The notes beneath the pieces are model-generated. The model searched no databases, was not told the origin of the DNA, and was given only the letters and a program-made list of their open reading frames with translations. From Fusobacterium_C necrophorum_A (GTDB taxonomy: Bacteria; Fusobacteriota; Fusobacteriia; Fusobacteriales; Fusobacteriaceae): 64,000 nucleotides of DNA. Positions within the stretch are counted from its first letter, which is position 1. Every line of letters starts with the position of its first letter. Shown in pieces: positions 1 to 7,930 of the stretch. The stretch is taken from NCBI RefSeq assembly GCF_004134945.1, contig NZ_SBAP01000015.1, positions 1 to 64,000 on the forward strand, written 5' to 3'. A program made the position numbers and the translations under genes.

Positions 1-1902
1 TCCGAGCAATTAAGTCTTGAAACACAGACCGTCGAAACAGGAAAAAAAGTAATTGTAGCCGGACGAGTGGAGAAACCGGGAGTTGTTGAGATTGAAGATG
101 GAATGACGCTCCAAGATGTTATCACTGCTGTTGGAGGTATTAAAAACAAAAAACAATTTAAGGCTGCACAATTTGGAATTCCTTTTGGAGGATTTCTTAC
201 CTCAAAGCATTTGGAACATCCTATTGATTTTTCTCTTTTTCCGGAACACGAAAGAAATATCATTATTTTGTCTGAGGAAGATTGTATCATTTCTTTTTCC
301 AAATTCTACATTGAATTTTTACAGGATATGATTTCGGAAAAAGAAGAAAAGTATGCCGCCTATCATCAAGTGATTCATGAAGTCGAAAGAATCGGAAGAA
401 TTTTAGATCGTATCAGCAAAGGAAAGTCCAATATGAGAGATGTGTATTTATTACGTTATCTTTCCGACATCATTAAAACTAAACTACAACAAAAGCATAA
501 TATGGTCTTGGAAATTATTGATACTTTCTATGACGAGATTGAGGAACATGTAGAAGATTTAAAATGCCCTGCCGGACAATGTATTCATTTATTAAAATTT
601 AAAATCACAGAAAAATGTATCGGTTGTACTGCCTGCGCCAGAGTCTGTCCGGTAAAATGTATCGCAGGAGCTCCTAAAAAACGTCATTTCTTGGATACTT
701 CTCGTTGCACGCACTGCGGACAATGTGTCAGTGCCTGTCCGGTCGGAGCTATTTTCGAAGGAGATCATACCTTAAAACTATTAAAAGATTTGGCAACTCC
801 AAAACGGTTAGTGGTTGCACAGATTGCACCGGCAGTTCGTGTTGCTATCGGAGAAGCTTTCGGATTTGAAGCGGGTGAAAATGTGGAAAAAAAATTAGTC
901 GCTGCTTTGAAGACAATTGGCTTTGACTATGTATTTGACACTGCTTGGGCAGCAGATATTACAATTATGGAAGAAGCAAGTGAATTTCAGGAACGTTTGG
1001 AACGTTTCTATGCGGAAGATCCTACGGTACGTCTACCCATTCTGACTTCCTGTTGTCCTGCTTGGGTGAAATTTATTGAGCAGAATTACCCAGATATGTT
1101 GGATGTCCCTTCCACTGTAAAATCTCCGATGCAAATTTTTTCAACCATTGCGAAGGATATTTGGGCAAAAGAATTGGGCTATGAAAGAGAAAAAGTTACA
1201 GTGGTCGGTATCATGCCTTGTTTGGCAAAGAAATATGAAGCAGCTCGTTTTGAATTTTCAAGAGGAGATAACTATGATACGGACTATGTTATTTCCACTC
1301 GGGAATTGATTCGTATTTTTAAAGAAACGGGAATCGATTTAAAAGAATTGGAAGATATGGAGTTTGATAATCCCCTAGGTCAATATTCGGGAGCCGGAAT
1401 CATCTTCGGAAGAACCGGAGGAGTTATTGAAGCAGCAACTCGTAGCACCATTGAAATGATTACAGGAGAAAAAATTCCTCAAATCGAATTTCAGGAACTT
1501 CGAGGTTGGGAAGGATTTCGGATTGCCGAATTAAAGATCGGACATATTGAACTTCGAATCGGAATTGCTCATGGATTGGAAGAAGCAGCTAAAATGTTGG
1601 ATAAGATTCGTTCCGGAGAAGAATTTTTCCATGCCATTGAAATTATGGCTTGTAAAGGAGGATGTATCGGTGGCGGTGGACAACCGAAAGCTCTGAAAAA
1701 ACAAATTACTTTGGAAAAGAGAGCCGAAGGTTTGAACAACATTGATCGTTCTCTGAAAATTCGTACTTCCCATGACAACCCTATGGTAAAGGCCATCTAT
1801 GAAAAATATTTGGACTATCCTCTAAGTCATAAGGCTCACGAACTCTTACACACGAAATATTTCAATCGAACAAGAAAAAATCACAGACAACCTTCGAAAT
1901 AA
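1..1902 (+). CDS. [FeFe] hydrogenase fused to a NuoF-like module, 5' end outside window
   Basis: Cytoplasmic iron-only hydrogenase (group A type) that couples proton reduction or H2 oxidation to an electron carrier. The frame is open from base 1, so the true start lies upstream; GTG at 67 is internal. In order I see an SLBB-like segment (about nt 50-270), a domain resembling the C-terminal NADH_4Fe-4S domain of NuoF (about 280-560), two ferredoxin [4Fe-4S] motifs beginning at the cysteines near 616 and 706, then the H-cluster domain. All three H-cluster signatures are canonical: TSCCPAW near 1043, MPCLAKK near 1213, and MACKGGCIGGGGQP near 1645. The NuoF-like part has lost the cysteines that normally bind the N3 cluster. 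Whether an FMN/NADH-binding part precedes it cannot be seen. A terminator-like hairpin follows inside the adjacent IS remnant. Confidence 0.93.
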   Translation, partial: SEQLSLETQTVETGKKVIVAGRVEKPGVVEIEDGMTLQDVITAVGGIKNKKQFKAAQFGIPFGGFLTSKHLEHPIDFSLFPEHERNIIILSEEDCIISFSKFYIEFLQDMISEKEEKYAAYHQVIHEVERIGRILDRISKGKSNMRDVYLLRYLSDIIKTKLQQKHNMVLEIIDTFYDEIEEHVEDLKCPAGQCIHLLKFKITEKCIGCTACARVCPVKCIAGAPKKRHFLDTSRCTHCGQCVSACPVGAIFEGDHTLKLLKDLATPKRLVVAQIAPAVRVAIGEAFGFEAGENVEKKLVAALKTIGFDYVFDTAWAADITIMEEASEFQERLERFYAEDPTVRLPILTSCCPAWVKFIEQNYPDMLDVPSTVKSPMQIFSTIAKDIWAKELGYEREKVTVVGIMPCLAKKYEAARFEFSRGDNYDTDYVISTRELIRIFKETGIDLKELEDMEFDNPLGQYSGAGIIFGRTGGVIEAATRSTIEMITGEKIPQIEFQELRGWEGFRIAELKIGHIELRIGIAHGLEEAAKMLDKIRSGEEFFHAIEIMACKGGCIGGGGQPKALKKQITLEKRAEGLNNIDRSLKIRTSHDNPMVKAIYEKYLDYPLSHKAHELLHTKYFNRTRKNHRQPSK

Positions 1903-1928
1903 GATATTTTTTCAGGAAATAAAAATTT

Positions 1929-1966
1929 ATGAATTATGCCAGAACGCTCGCGACTTTAGTCGTGAG
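1929..1966. repeat. IS right-end inverted repeat
   Basis: 38 bp that match the reverse complement of 2635-2672 at 34 positions. It contains the hairpin core CGACTTTAGTCG. It is the end distal to tnpA and begins 27 bp after the hydrogenase stop codon. Confidence 0.8.
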
Positions 1967-2161
1967 AGGTTCAGATTCCAAATTAGAAATTATAAAAAAG
2001 CAAAAAGGTCTATCACGCTTGAGAAAGATAGACCTTTTGTTATTAATATTTAACATGATAGAAATTCTTTTTTGTATTTTTGATGTCGGATAATTATCTG
2101 AGAAAATATGTTTATGCCAAAGTTCAGTTTTTAAAGCCAGTGTTAATACATAATTTGCCAT
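1967..2161 (-). pseudogene. tnpB remnant (start codon and about 20 codons only)
   Basis: Starting at ATG 2161, twelve bases after the tnpA stop in the direction of transcription, the first ~20 residues (MANYVLTLALKTELW...) resemble the N-terminus of fusobacterial TnpB proteins as I remember them. The frame then runs into unrelated sequence and finally reads through the terminal repeat. No RuvC-like or zinc-finger motifs remain, so no RNA-guided nuclease can be made. The resemblance is from memory; an alternative is an unrelated chance ORF. Confidence 0.5.
2001..2044. terminator. Bidirectional terminator hairpin inside the IS remnant
   Basis: Perfect 12-bp stem (AAAAGGTCTATC at 2003-2014 pairing with 2027-2038), 12-nt loop, T-runs on both strands. 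It lies 100 bp after the hydrogenase stop and also downstream of tnpA on the other strand, so it can serve both. Confidence 0.8.
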
Positions 2162-2173
2162 AACTCCTCCTTT

Positions 2174-2575
2174 TCATTTTTCTTTTTGAGTTTGAATATA
2201 TTTTTTTATTTGTTCTTCTGTATTTTCAGAAACTGTTGCAACAAAATAGCTAGGATTCCATAAGTGCCCGCCCCATAATTTATTCTTTATCTCAGGATAT
2301 TTTAAAAACAGTTTTCTTGCAAAAATCCCTTTGAATTTCCTCAAAATATTAGGAATGAAATGTTGTGGTCTACATTCTATCAATAGATGAATATGATCTT
2401 TATCTCTCTCCATTTCAACTATTTTTATTTCTAATTCTTCTGATATGTTTCTTAATATTTCTTTCAAATCCTTTTCAATATCAGCGACTAAAATTTCATG
2501 TCTATACTTTATACACCATACCATATGATATTGAATTGAATAGACATATCCTCTTCCAAAATTAATATTTGCCAT
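2174..2575 (-). CDS. tnpA: IS200/IS605-family TnpA (Y1 HUH transposase)
   Basis: 133 residues, the normal length for a single-strand transposase of this family. The HUH motif is seen as DHIHLLIE (about residues 59-66), and the catalytic tyrosine is probably Y126 in KKYIQTQ close to the C-terminus, matching the position of the nucleophile in the IS608 enzyme. It should bind the subterminal hairpins at 1929-1966 and 2635-2672 as a dimer and move the element as single-stranded DNA. The frame looks intact, so activity is possible although the partner tnpB is nearly gone. Confidence 0.9.
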   Translation of the reverse strand: MANINFGRGYVYSIQYHMVWCIKYRHEILVADIEKDLKEILRNISEELEIKIVEMERDKDHIHLLIECRPQHFIPNILRKFKGIFARKLFLKYPEIKNKLWGGHLWNPSYFVATVSENTEEQIKKYIQTQKEK

Positions 2576-2634
2576 TATCTATCACCCATTATATTATACC
2601 ATATGATTTATTTTTTCAAGAAAATGCCCTTCAT

Positions 2635-2672
2635 CTCACGACTAAAGTCGCAAGTGTTCTGGCACAATTCAT
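2635..2672. repeat. IS left-end inverted repeat
   Basis: 38 bp beginning CTCACGACTAAAGTCG; near-perfect inverted copy of 1929-1966. It lies 60 bp upstream of the tnpA start on the minus strand. Confidence 0.8.
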
Positions 2673-2754
2673 AAATAAATTCCCAGCCCATTTAAAAAAT
2701 TTAAAAAGACAAGATATGCTAAAGATTTTTTGGACTTCTCCATACATCCCCTTT

Positions 2755-2809
2755 CTCCCGGTTTTCTCCCGGTTTTCTCCCGGTTTTCTCCCGGTTTTCT
2801 CCCGGTCTT
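2755..2809. repeat. 11-bp tandem repeat, five units (VNTR candidate)
   Basis: Units CTCCCGGTTTT begin at 2755, 2766, 2777 and 2788; a fifth variant unit begins at 2799. It is GC-rich against the background and starts about 10 bases beyond the stop codon of the AlbA-type gene on the minus strand. Eleven is not a multiple of three, so copy-number change would shift any frame crossing it. On the minus strand an ATG overlapping that stop codon reads through the repeat as a charged 11-residue periodic peptide; I do not regard that ORF as proven. Confidence 0.9.
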
Positions 2810-2818
2810 TTTCTATCA

Positions 2819-4123
2819 TCAATCTATAATTTTATAAGAAATAAATCTTCCTGAACCGAGTTTTTCAATTTTTTTCTCTTTTTGTAGTTTTACCAACTTT
2901 TCTCCAATGACAGATTTTTTTAAACCTGTCATTTCTTCCAGTTCCCTTCTGGTAATTTTTTCTCTGGAAGATATAATCTGCAAAATTTCTTGTTCTCTAT
3001 TTCCTATATTTTTTTCCAAATTTTTTATAAGTCTCTTATTTTGATTTTGATATTGAATTTTCGGTAAAATGACAGTTACGTAAGATTCTGAAATCATAAA
3101 TTGTACTTCTTCTACATAATCTTTGTACTCCTCCTTCATTCTTTTAATTCCCGTAGAAAAGGCTTCCATCAAGCCCAATCTATGAAATACCTCCGCAATA
3201 GTGACATTTCTCAATACTGACAATCTTCCTTCTAAAAATTCTTTTTTCGTAATTCCATCCGGCAAAGAACCGGGAGAAGTAATTTCAATTTTATCCGGAT
3301 ACATAGCAACATGAATCAAAGCATTCACGTCCATTCTTCTATGTACCAAAGCATTGACAATAGCCTCTCGAAATGCTTCTCTTGGAACGGGAATCCTTTT
3401 CTCACGATAAAAACCGATAACTTCTTCATAAGGAGCATACCACTTATCAAAAAATTCTAAAGCTTTCTCATATTGTATCAATAAAGATTTTTTTCGCAAG
3501 GTTAACCTATCTAAAAAAATATTTTCATTCTCTCCAAATCTCACAATATCAATTCCGGAAAAAGACAAGCTATTTTCATCTGCTAACAATTCTGCCGAAT
3601 ATAAATAATTTTGATACTTCATAAGTCCCAAAGTTCTTAAAGTATCTTCATTAAAGTTTTGCAAATGTAAACGTTCCTTTAATCTTCTTTCCAAGTTTTG
3701 AAAATTCAATTTCTTTTCCAAAGATACTTTTTCCTCAAAGGGAAGAGGTCTCCTTTTAGAGAGAAGCATTTGAATTTGCCTAGCATCCATAGGTCTGCTC
3801 CCCGTGTCTGCTCTGCAATATGCCTTTCCCTTGTAATAATAAGGAACATCATAACCCGACATAATTTCCAAAATGACGATTTTTTTATTTTCTCGAACTT
3901 CTTCTTTTAAAGAAAAATAAGGTCTTGGCATAATGGTATCTTGAATAGCATTTTCGATTTGTAAACGCAAAAAATCGGTGTCCTCTATTCCCAATACCTT
4001 TCCTTCATCCGAAATACCAAAAATAATGCTTCCTCCTTCTTCATTTGAAAAAGCACTGACGGTTTTCAAACATTCTTCTTTTGAATATTTCTCCTTATAT
4101 TCCAGCTGTTTTGTTTCTTGCAT
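2819..4123 (-). CDS. AlbA-type, ATPase-domain transcriptional regulator/ATP-binding protein
   Basis: 434 residues from ATG 4123. The open frame extends to 4216, but that would overlap the preceding gene by 85 bp, whereas 4123 starts 8 bp after its stop with a GGAG upstream. The N-terminus is a Schlafen/AlbA_2-type domain (EYKEKYSKEECLKTVSAFSNEEGG near residues 7-30). A central GHKL-type ATPase segment includes REAIVNALVHR and PGSLPDGIT. The last ~60 residues look like a winged helix (REQEILQIISS...ITRRELEEMTG). Family members are annotated as transcriptional regulators or RNA-binding proteins, with few tested. It is last in the operon with the EF-G-like and Xaa-Pro aminopeptidase genes and is followed by the 11-bp repeat. 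Confidence 0.82.
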   Translation of the reverse strand: MQETKQLEYKEKYSKEECLKTVSAFSNEEGGSIIFGISDEGKVLGIEDTDFLRLQIENAIQDTIMPRPYFSLKEEVRENKKIVILEIMSGYDVPYYYKGKAYCRADTGSRPMDARQIQMLLSKRRPLPFEEKVSLEKKLNFQNLERRLKERLHLQNFNEDTLRTLGLMKYQNYLYSAELLADENSLSFSGIDIVRFGENENIFLDRLTLRKKSLLIQYEKALEFFDKWYAPYEEVIGFYREKRIPVPREAFREAIVNALVHRRMDVNALIHVAMYPDKIEITSPGSLPDGITKKEFLEGRLSVLRNVTIAEVFHRLGLMEAFSTGIKRMKEEYKDYVEEVQFMISESYVTVILPKIQYQNQNKRLIKNLEKNIGNREQEILQIISSREKITRRELEEMTGLKKSVIGEKLVKLQKEKKIEKLGSGRFISYKIID

Positions 4124-4131
4124 ATAGGCCT

Positions 4132-5517
4132 TTACTCCAATCTTTGATTCGTATTTTCCATATACTCTTCTATCTCTTGCGGATATTTTAACATCTTCTT
4201 CCCCAGTCTTCGGCAACCGTCCTTGGTAATGACAAAATCTCCCTCATAACGAATTCCACCAAAGTCCATATACTTTGCAATGGCATCATAGTTCAAAAAC
4301 TCTTCAAATTTTTTCTCTTTTCTCCAAAGTTCAAATAATTCCGGAATAAAATAAATCCCCGGTTCTATGGTATAAACAAAGCCCTCTTCCAATTCTCTTC
4401 CCAAACGCAAGGAAGCCAAACCAAATTGTGTTGATTTTGGAAACTCCGCATAACCTACCTTTTCTTCTCCAAAATTTTCCATATCATGAACATCTAAACC
4501 AAGCATATGTCCTAAACCATGAGGCATAAAAAGGGCATGGGCTCCCGCAATCACAATATTTTCCACTTCTCCATGAAACAAGCCCAATTCTTTCAATTCT
4601 TCCACCATGACTTTGCACACCTCTAAGTGTACCTCACGATATGTGATTCCCGGTCTACAAAGTTGTTCCGCTTTTTCAAACATACGAATCACAATATTGT
4701 AAATTTTTTTCTGTCTGTCCGAATACTTTTTAGAAACAGGAAACGTGCTTGTCATATCTCCACAATATCCGCTTGGCAATTTCGCTCCTGCATCCAAAAT
4801 CACCAAGTCTCCCTCTTGCAAAATATTGTCATGCCGATGGTTGTGTAAGACCTGACCATTTTTAGAAAAAATGGTTGGAAAAGATAAATAACATTCATGT
4901 TTGGCTGCCACCGCTTCCAAGGCTGCTACCACCTCGGATTCTTTCATTCCTGCTCTTACCACTCGCATTGCCTCTAAATGCATTTCTCTTGTCACATTGA
5001 CAGCCTTCTCCAATTCTTCCAATTCTTCTTCCGTCTTATGATTTCTCTGTTCAATGATTTTGGAAATCAACTCTTCTGAAGCATCTTTTTCCAAAGTATA
5101 GGGATCTTTTTCCAATAATTTCGCAATATAAAAAACAGTATCCGCACGATAATAATTCGTAATAGATACTCTTCTTCCTTTTACAAAATTGCTTAACTCT
5201 CCCAAATCTCGAAATTCCAAACCGAGTTCTTCCGCTTCTTCTTTTAAAAATTTAATTTTTCCCATCCAAATGATGTCATCCATAGAAAAATCCTTTCCAA
5301 AAATATAATCCTTCTTTTCTTTGACATCAATGACTCCAATGAGATTTGGATGATTCATTCCAAAATAATACTGGAAAGTAGCATCCTGTACAAAGGGATA
5401 ACAATTATCCCTGCAATTCATGGGAGAATTCATATTGGCAGGAAGCAGAATCATATCTGCTCCCTGTAAATGTTGTAATACTTTTCTTCTTTTTTGTAAT
5501 ATTTCTTTTGTAATCAT
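4132..5517 (-). CDS. pepP: Xaa-Pro aminopeptidase (M24B)
   Basis: 461-residue cytoplasmic metallopeptidase that removes N-terminal residues preceding proline. An aminopeptidase-P N-terminal domain covers roughly residues 1-130 and the pita-bread catalytic domain follows. The dinuclear-metal ligands are visible: Asp in LDAGAKL (~242), Asp in CGDMTSTF (~253), His in HGLGHMLGLDVHD (~330), Glu in EPGIYF (~385) and Glu in RYEGDFVITKDG (~425). Start ATG 5517 lies 27 bp after the EF-G-like stop, so the genes are probably cotranscribed. Nothing unusual in length or motifs. Confidence 0.95.
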   Translation of the reverse strand: MITKEILQKRRKVLQHLQGADMILLPANMNSPMNCRDNCYPFVQDATFQYYFGMNHPNLIGVIDVKEKKDYIFGKDFSMDDIIWMGKIKFLKEEAEELGLEFRDLGELSNFVKGRRVSITNYYRADTVFYIAKLLEKDPYTLEKDASEELISKIIEQRNHKTEEELEELEKAVNVTREMHLEAMRVVRAGMKESEVVAALEAVAAKHECYLSFPTIFSKNGQVLHNHRHDNILQEGDLVILDAGAKLPSGYCGDMTSTFPVSKKYSDRQKKIYNIVIRMFEKAEQLCRPGITYREVHLEVCKVMVEELKELGLFHGEVENIVIAGAHALFMPHGLGHMLGLDVHDMENFGEEKVGYAEFPKSTQFGLASLRLGRELEEGFVYTIEPGIYFIPELFELWRKEKKFEEFLNYDAIAKYMDFGGIRYEGDFVITKDGCRRLGKKMLKYPQEIEEYMENTNQRLE

Positions 5518-5544
5518 ATTCCCTTCTTTCTATCTATTTCCAAT

Positions 5545-7614
5545 TTATTTTGCCATGTCCGCTCTTGCTTCTATAATCTTTTTGGAAAGAATTTCCGGTA
5601 CTTCTTCGTAACGAACAAATTCATATTGGAACTCTCCTCTTCCCTGTGTCATGGCTCGTAAATCCACACAATATTTTAAAATTTCCATTTCAGGAACTTC
5701 TACAAACAATACCTGATCTCCATATTCATTTGGTTCCATTCCCAATACTCTTCCCCGACGTTTATTCAAATCCCCCATAACATCTCCCATGTATTCATCC
5801 GGAATATGAATTTCCATACGAACCACAGGTTCCAATAATTTTGGTTTTGCCATTTCCATTCCTTTTTTAAATGCTAAAATGGCAGCTAATTTAAAAGATA
5901 ATTCATTGGAATCGACCGCATGATAACTTCCGTCAAAAATAGTTGCTTTGAAGTTAATTGTAGGGTATCCTGCCAAAATTCCCTTTTCTCTGGCTTCCAA
6001 CAGTCCTTTCTCCACTGCAGGAAGATATTGTTTTGGAACAACTCCTCCTTTAATTTCATCAACAAATTCAAAATCATTCTCACTATGTTCAAATCGGATA
6101 TGAACATCTCCATATTGTCCTGCTCCACCGGATTGTTTTTTATGTTTTCCTTGTACTTCCGCTTTTCCAAGAATGGTTTCTCGGTAGGCTACGATTACAT
6201 CTTCTAGTTCCGCATGAACTCCGAATTTATTTTTAATCTTACACAAAATAATGTATAGATGTTTTTCTCCTTGCCCACCAATGAGTAATTGTTTTGTTTC
6301 ATAATTTCTTGTCACTTTAAAAGTAGGATCTTCTTCCATCATTCTTTGAAGACAGGTGCTTAATTTTTCATCATCATTCTTTTCTGCAGGTTTCACTCCG
6401 CTGAACAAAATAGGTTTTGGAAAATCAATTTCTTGAAATATCACAGGATATTCTTTTTGACATAGAGTATCTCCTGTTTGTGTATATTGTAATTTTGTGG
6501 TTGCTCCAATATCTCCGGCTCGAAGCTCTTCCACTTCAAGTTGTTTATTTCCCATTAAGCTCATAACTTGAGCAATTCTTTCTTTTTTATTCTTATTTGG
6601 ATTCAATACTTCCATGTCCTTTCGTAAGACTCCTGAATTGACTTTAAATAGAGTAATTTTTCCAATAAAAGGATCCACCATTGTTTTAAACACGATAGCT
6701 GAAAATGGATTTTCCGCTTTGATATCCACGATTTTCTTTTCCTGCGTAATCGGATCTTTTCCGATTCTTTGTCCTTGAAATAATTCCACAGGAGTCGGCA
6801 TATATAATTGTATCATATGTAATAAGGTATGAACCCCCACTTCTTCCATAGCGGAGCCTACCACAACAGGAACAATATCTCCCGATACCACTCCCTTATG
6901 CAAGCCTTGTTCAATTTCCTCCTGTGTAAATTCTTCTCCGGCAAAATATTTTTCCATTAAAGCTTCGTCATTTTCTGCAATGGCTTCCATGAGTAAAGAT
7001 CTTACTTCTGTCACATCAATATCTTCCGGGATTGGGGCATCCACACATTCTTTCCCATTATAAATTCTTCCCACCAAGTTCACTACATTGACAAAACCTT
7101 TAAATTCTTCTTTTTCTCCAATCGGAATACAGAACGGTGCTATTTTTTTTCCAAATTTTTCTTTCAATTCCTGTAATAATTTTCCGTAGTTAACATAGCC
7201 TTTGTCCATTTTATTGACAAAAATGATACGAGGTAATTTTCTATCCTCTAACATTCTCCATGCTTTTTGAGCTCCTACTTCCACGCCTGAAGTGGCATCC
7301 AAAACCAAAACTGCACTTGCGGATACACGAAGAGCGGAAATAACCTCTCCTACAAAATCGAAATATCCGGGAGTATCCAAAAAATTGATTTTATAATCTT
7401 CATGTTCTATCGGAATCAAAGAAGTGTTAATGGAAAATAATCTTCTTTCCTCTTCTTTGTCGAAGTCGGAAACCGTTGTTCCCTGCTCAATACTCCCCAT
7501 CTTTTTTATTATATCCTTACTATGCAAGATGGCTTCCATTAACGTTGTCTTTCCGCTTCCCCGATGTCCAAGTAAAGACACATTTCTAATCATGCTCGTT
7601 TCATAAACTTTCAT
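5545..7614 (-). CDS. EF-G-like translational GTPase (second EF-G type)
   Basis: 689 residues with the five-domain layout of EF-G. G-motifs: P-loop GHRGSGKTTL near residue 17, switch region GTTVSDFDKEEERR, DTPGYFDF, NKMD, and a GSAM G5. Domain IV carries KQSGGAGQYGDVHI. The P-loop GHRGSGKT differs from the AHIDAGKT of housekeeping EF-G and fits the divergent EF-G-2/EF-G-like group, whose members are usually dispensable and of uncertain role. It leads an operon with pepP and the AlbA-type gene behind a consensus-like promoter at 7673-7701. It might be miscalled as fusA; the true fusA should lie elsewhere with rpsL/rpsG. Confidence 0.9.
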   Translation of the reverse strand: MKVYETSMIRNVSLLGHRGSGKTTLMEAILHSKDIIKKMGSIEQGTTVSDFDKEEERRLFSINTSLIPIEHEDYKINFLDTPGYFDFVGEVISALRVSASAVLVLDATSGVEVGAQKAWRMLEDRKLPRIIFVNKMDKGYVNYGKLLQELKEKFGKKIAPFCIPIGEKEEFKGFVNVVNLVGRIYNGKECVDAPIPEDIDVTEVRSLLMEAIAENDEALMEKYFAGEEFTQEEIEQGLHKGVVSGDIVPVVVGSAMEEVGVHTLLHMIQLYMPTPVELFQGQRIGKDPITQEKKIVDIKAENPFSAIVFKTMVDPFIGKITLFKVNSGVLRKDMEVLNPNKNKKERIAQVMSLMGNKQLEVEELRAGDIGATTKLQYTQTGDTLCQKEYPVIFQEIDFPKPILFSGVKPAEKNDDEKLSTCLQRMMEEDPTFKVTRNYETKQLLIGGQGEKHLYIILCKIKNKFGVHAELEDVIVAYRETILGKAEVQGKHKKQSGGAGQYGDVHIRFEHSENDFEFVDEIKGGVVPKQYLPAVEKGLLEAREKGILAGYPTINFKATIFDGSYHAVDSNELSFKLAAILAFKKGMEMAKPKLLEPVVRMEIHIPDEYMGDVMGDLNKRRGRVLGMEPNEYGDQVLFVEVPEMEILKYCVDLRAMTQGRGEFQYEFVRYEEVPEILSKKIIEARADMAK

Positions 7615-7672
7615 AACTGATGCCCCCTTCTATTTCAAAATGATGGTATATAAAATGTTTCTCTTACTAGAC

Positions 7673-7701
7673 TATATAGCTAATTATTTTTCATATGTCA
7701 A
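7673..7701 (-). promoter_or_regulatory. Sigma-70-type promoter of the EF-G-like operon
   Basis: On the minus strand TTGACA (7701-7696), a 17-nt spacer, and TATATA (7678-7673). The start codon at 7614 follows about 50 nt after the predicted transcription start. Confidence 0.8.
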
Positions 7702-7760
7702 TATCTTATCCTATTTATTCCAAGAAAAAATTTAACGGTTCGTATGCTCCATAATTTTAT

Positions 7761-7801
7761 AAAAAAAGAAAAGAAACAATACTATATATTATCTCTTTTC
7801 T
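7761..7801 (-). terminator. Terminator of the dinG-to-lipoprotein operon
   Basis: On the minus strand AGAAAAGA (7801-7794) pairs with TCTTTTCT (7774-7767), with further AATA/TATT pairing in the loop, followed by a run of seven T. The stem is AT-rich, so strength is uncertain. Confidence 0.55.
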
Positions 7802-7930
7802 ACAATCTCTGTTTTGATAGCTTTAAAATTACTTAAAAAAATCAATCTTTTTTTCAGTTCTTTAATTTACTTTTATTCTCTTTTCATAAAAAGCAAGTCC
7901 CAGATTGATAAATTTAGATATTCCTCTTTC

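Larger units (their letters stand above)
1929..2672 (-). mobile_element. IS200/IS605-family element, internally deleted
   Basis: The element is bounded by two near-identical 38-bp inverted sequences (1929-1966 and 2635-2672, four mismatches), each containing a small palindrome of the type CGAC-TTTA-GTCG, as at ends recognised by Y1 transposases. On the minus strand it carries a full-length tnpA (2575-2174), then only the first codons of what I read as tnpB (from 2161), then unrelated sequence with a terminator. A complete IS605-type element would have over 1 kb of tnpB here, so most of it has been deleted. The element sits between the hydrogenase and the AlbA-type gene and disrupts neither. 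Confidence 0.75.
7615..7930. other. Intergenic region, 316 bp
   Basis: It holds the promoter of the EF-G-like operon (7673-7701) and an AT-rich terminator for the upstream minus-strand operon (7761-7801). I see no further gene in it. Confidence 0.6.

Noticed and set aside
2631..2822. 63-codon minus-strand frame crossing the 11-bp repeat
   Set aside because: No family resemblance, and its end is IS terminal sequence; kept only as a remark on the repeat.
5545..7614. Calling the EF-G-like gene the housekeeping fusA
   Set aside because: The P-loop and neighbours do not match; no rpsL, rpsG or tuf nearby.
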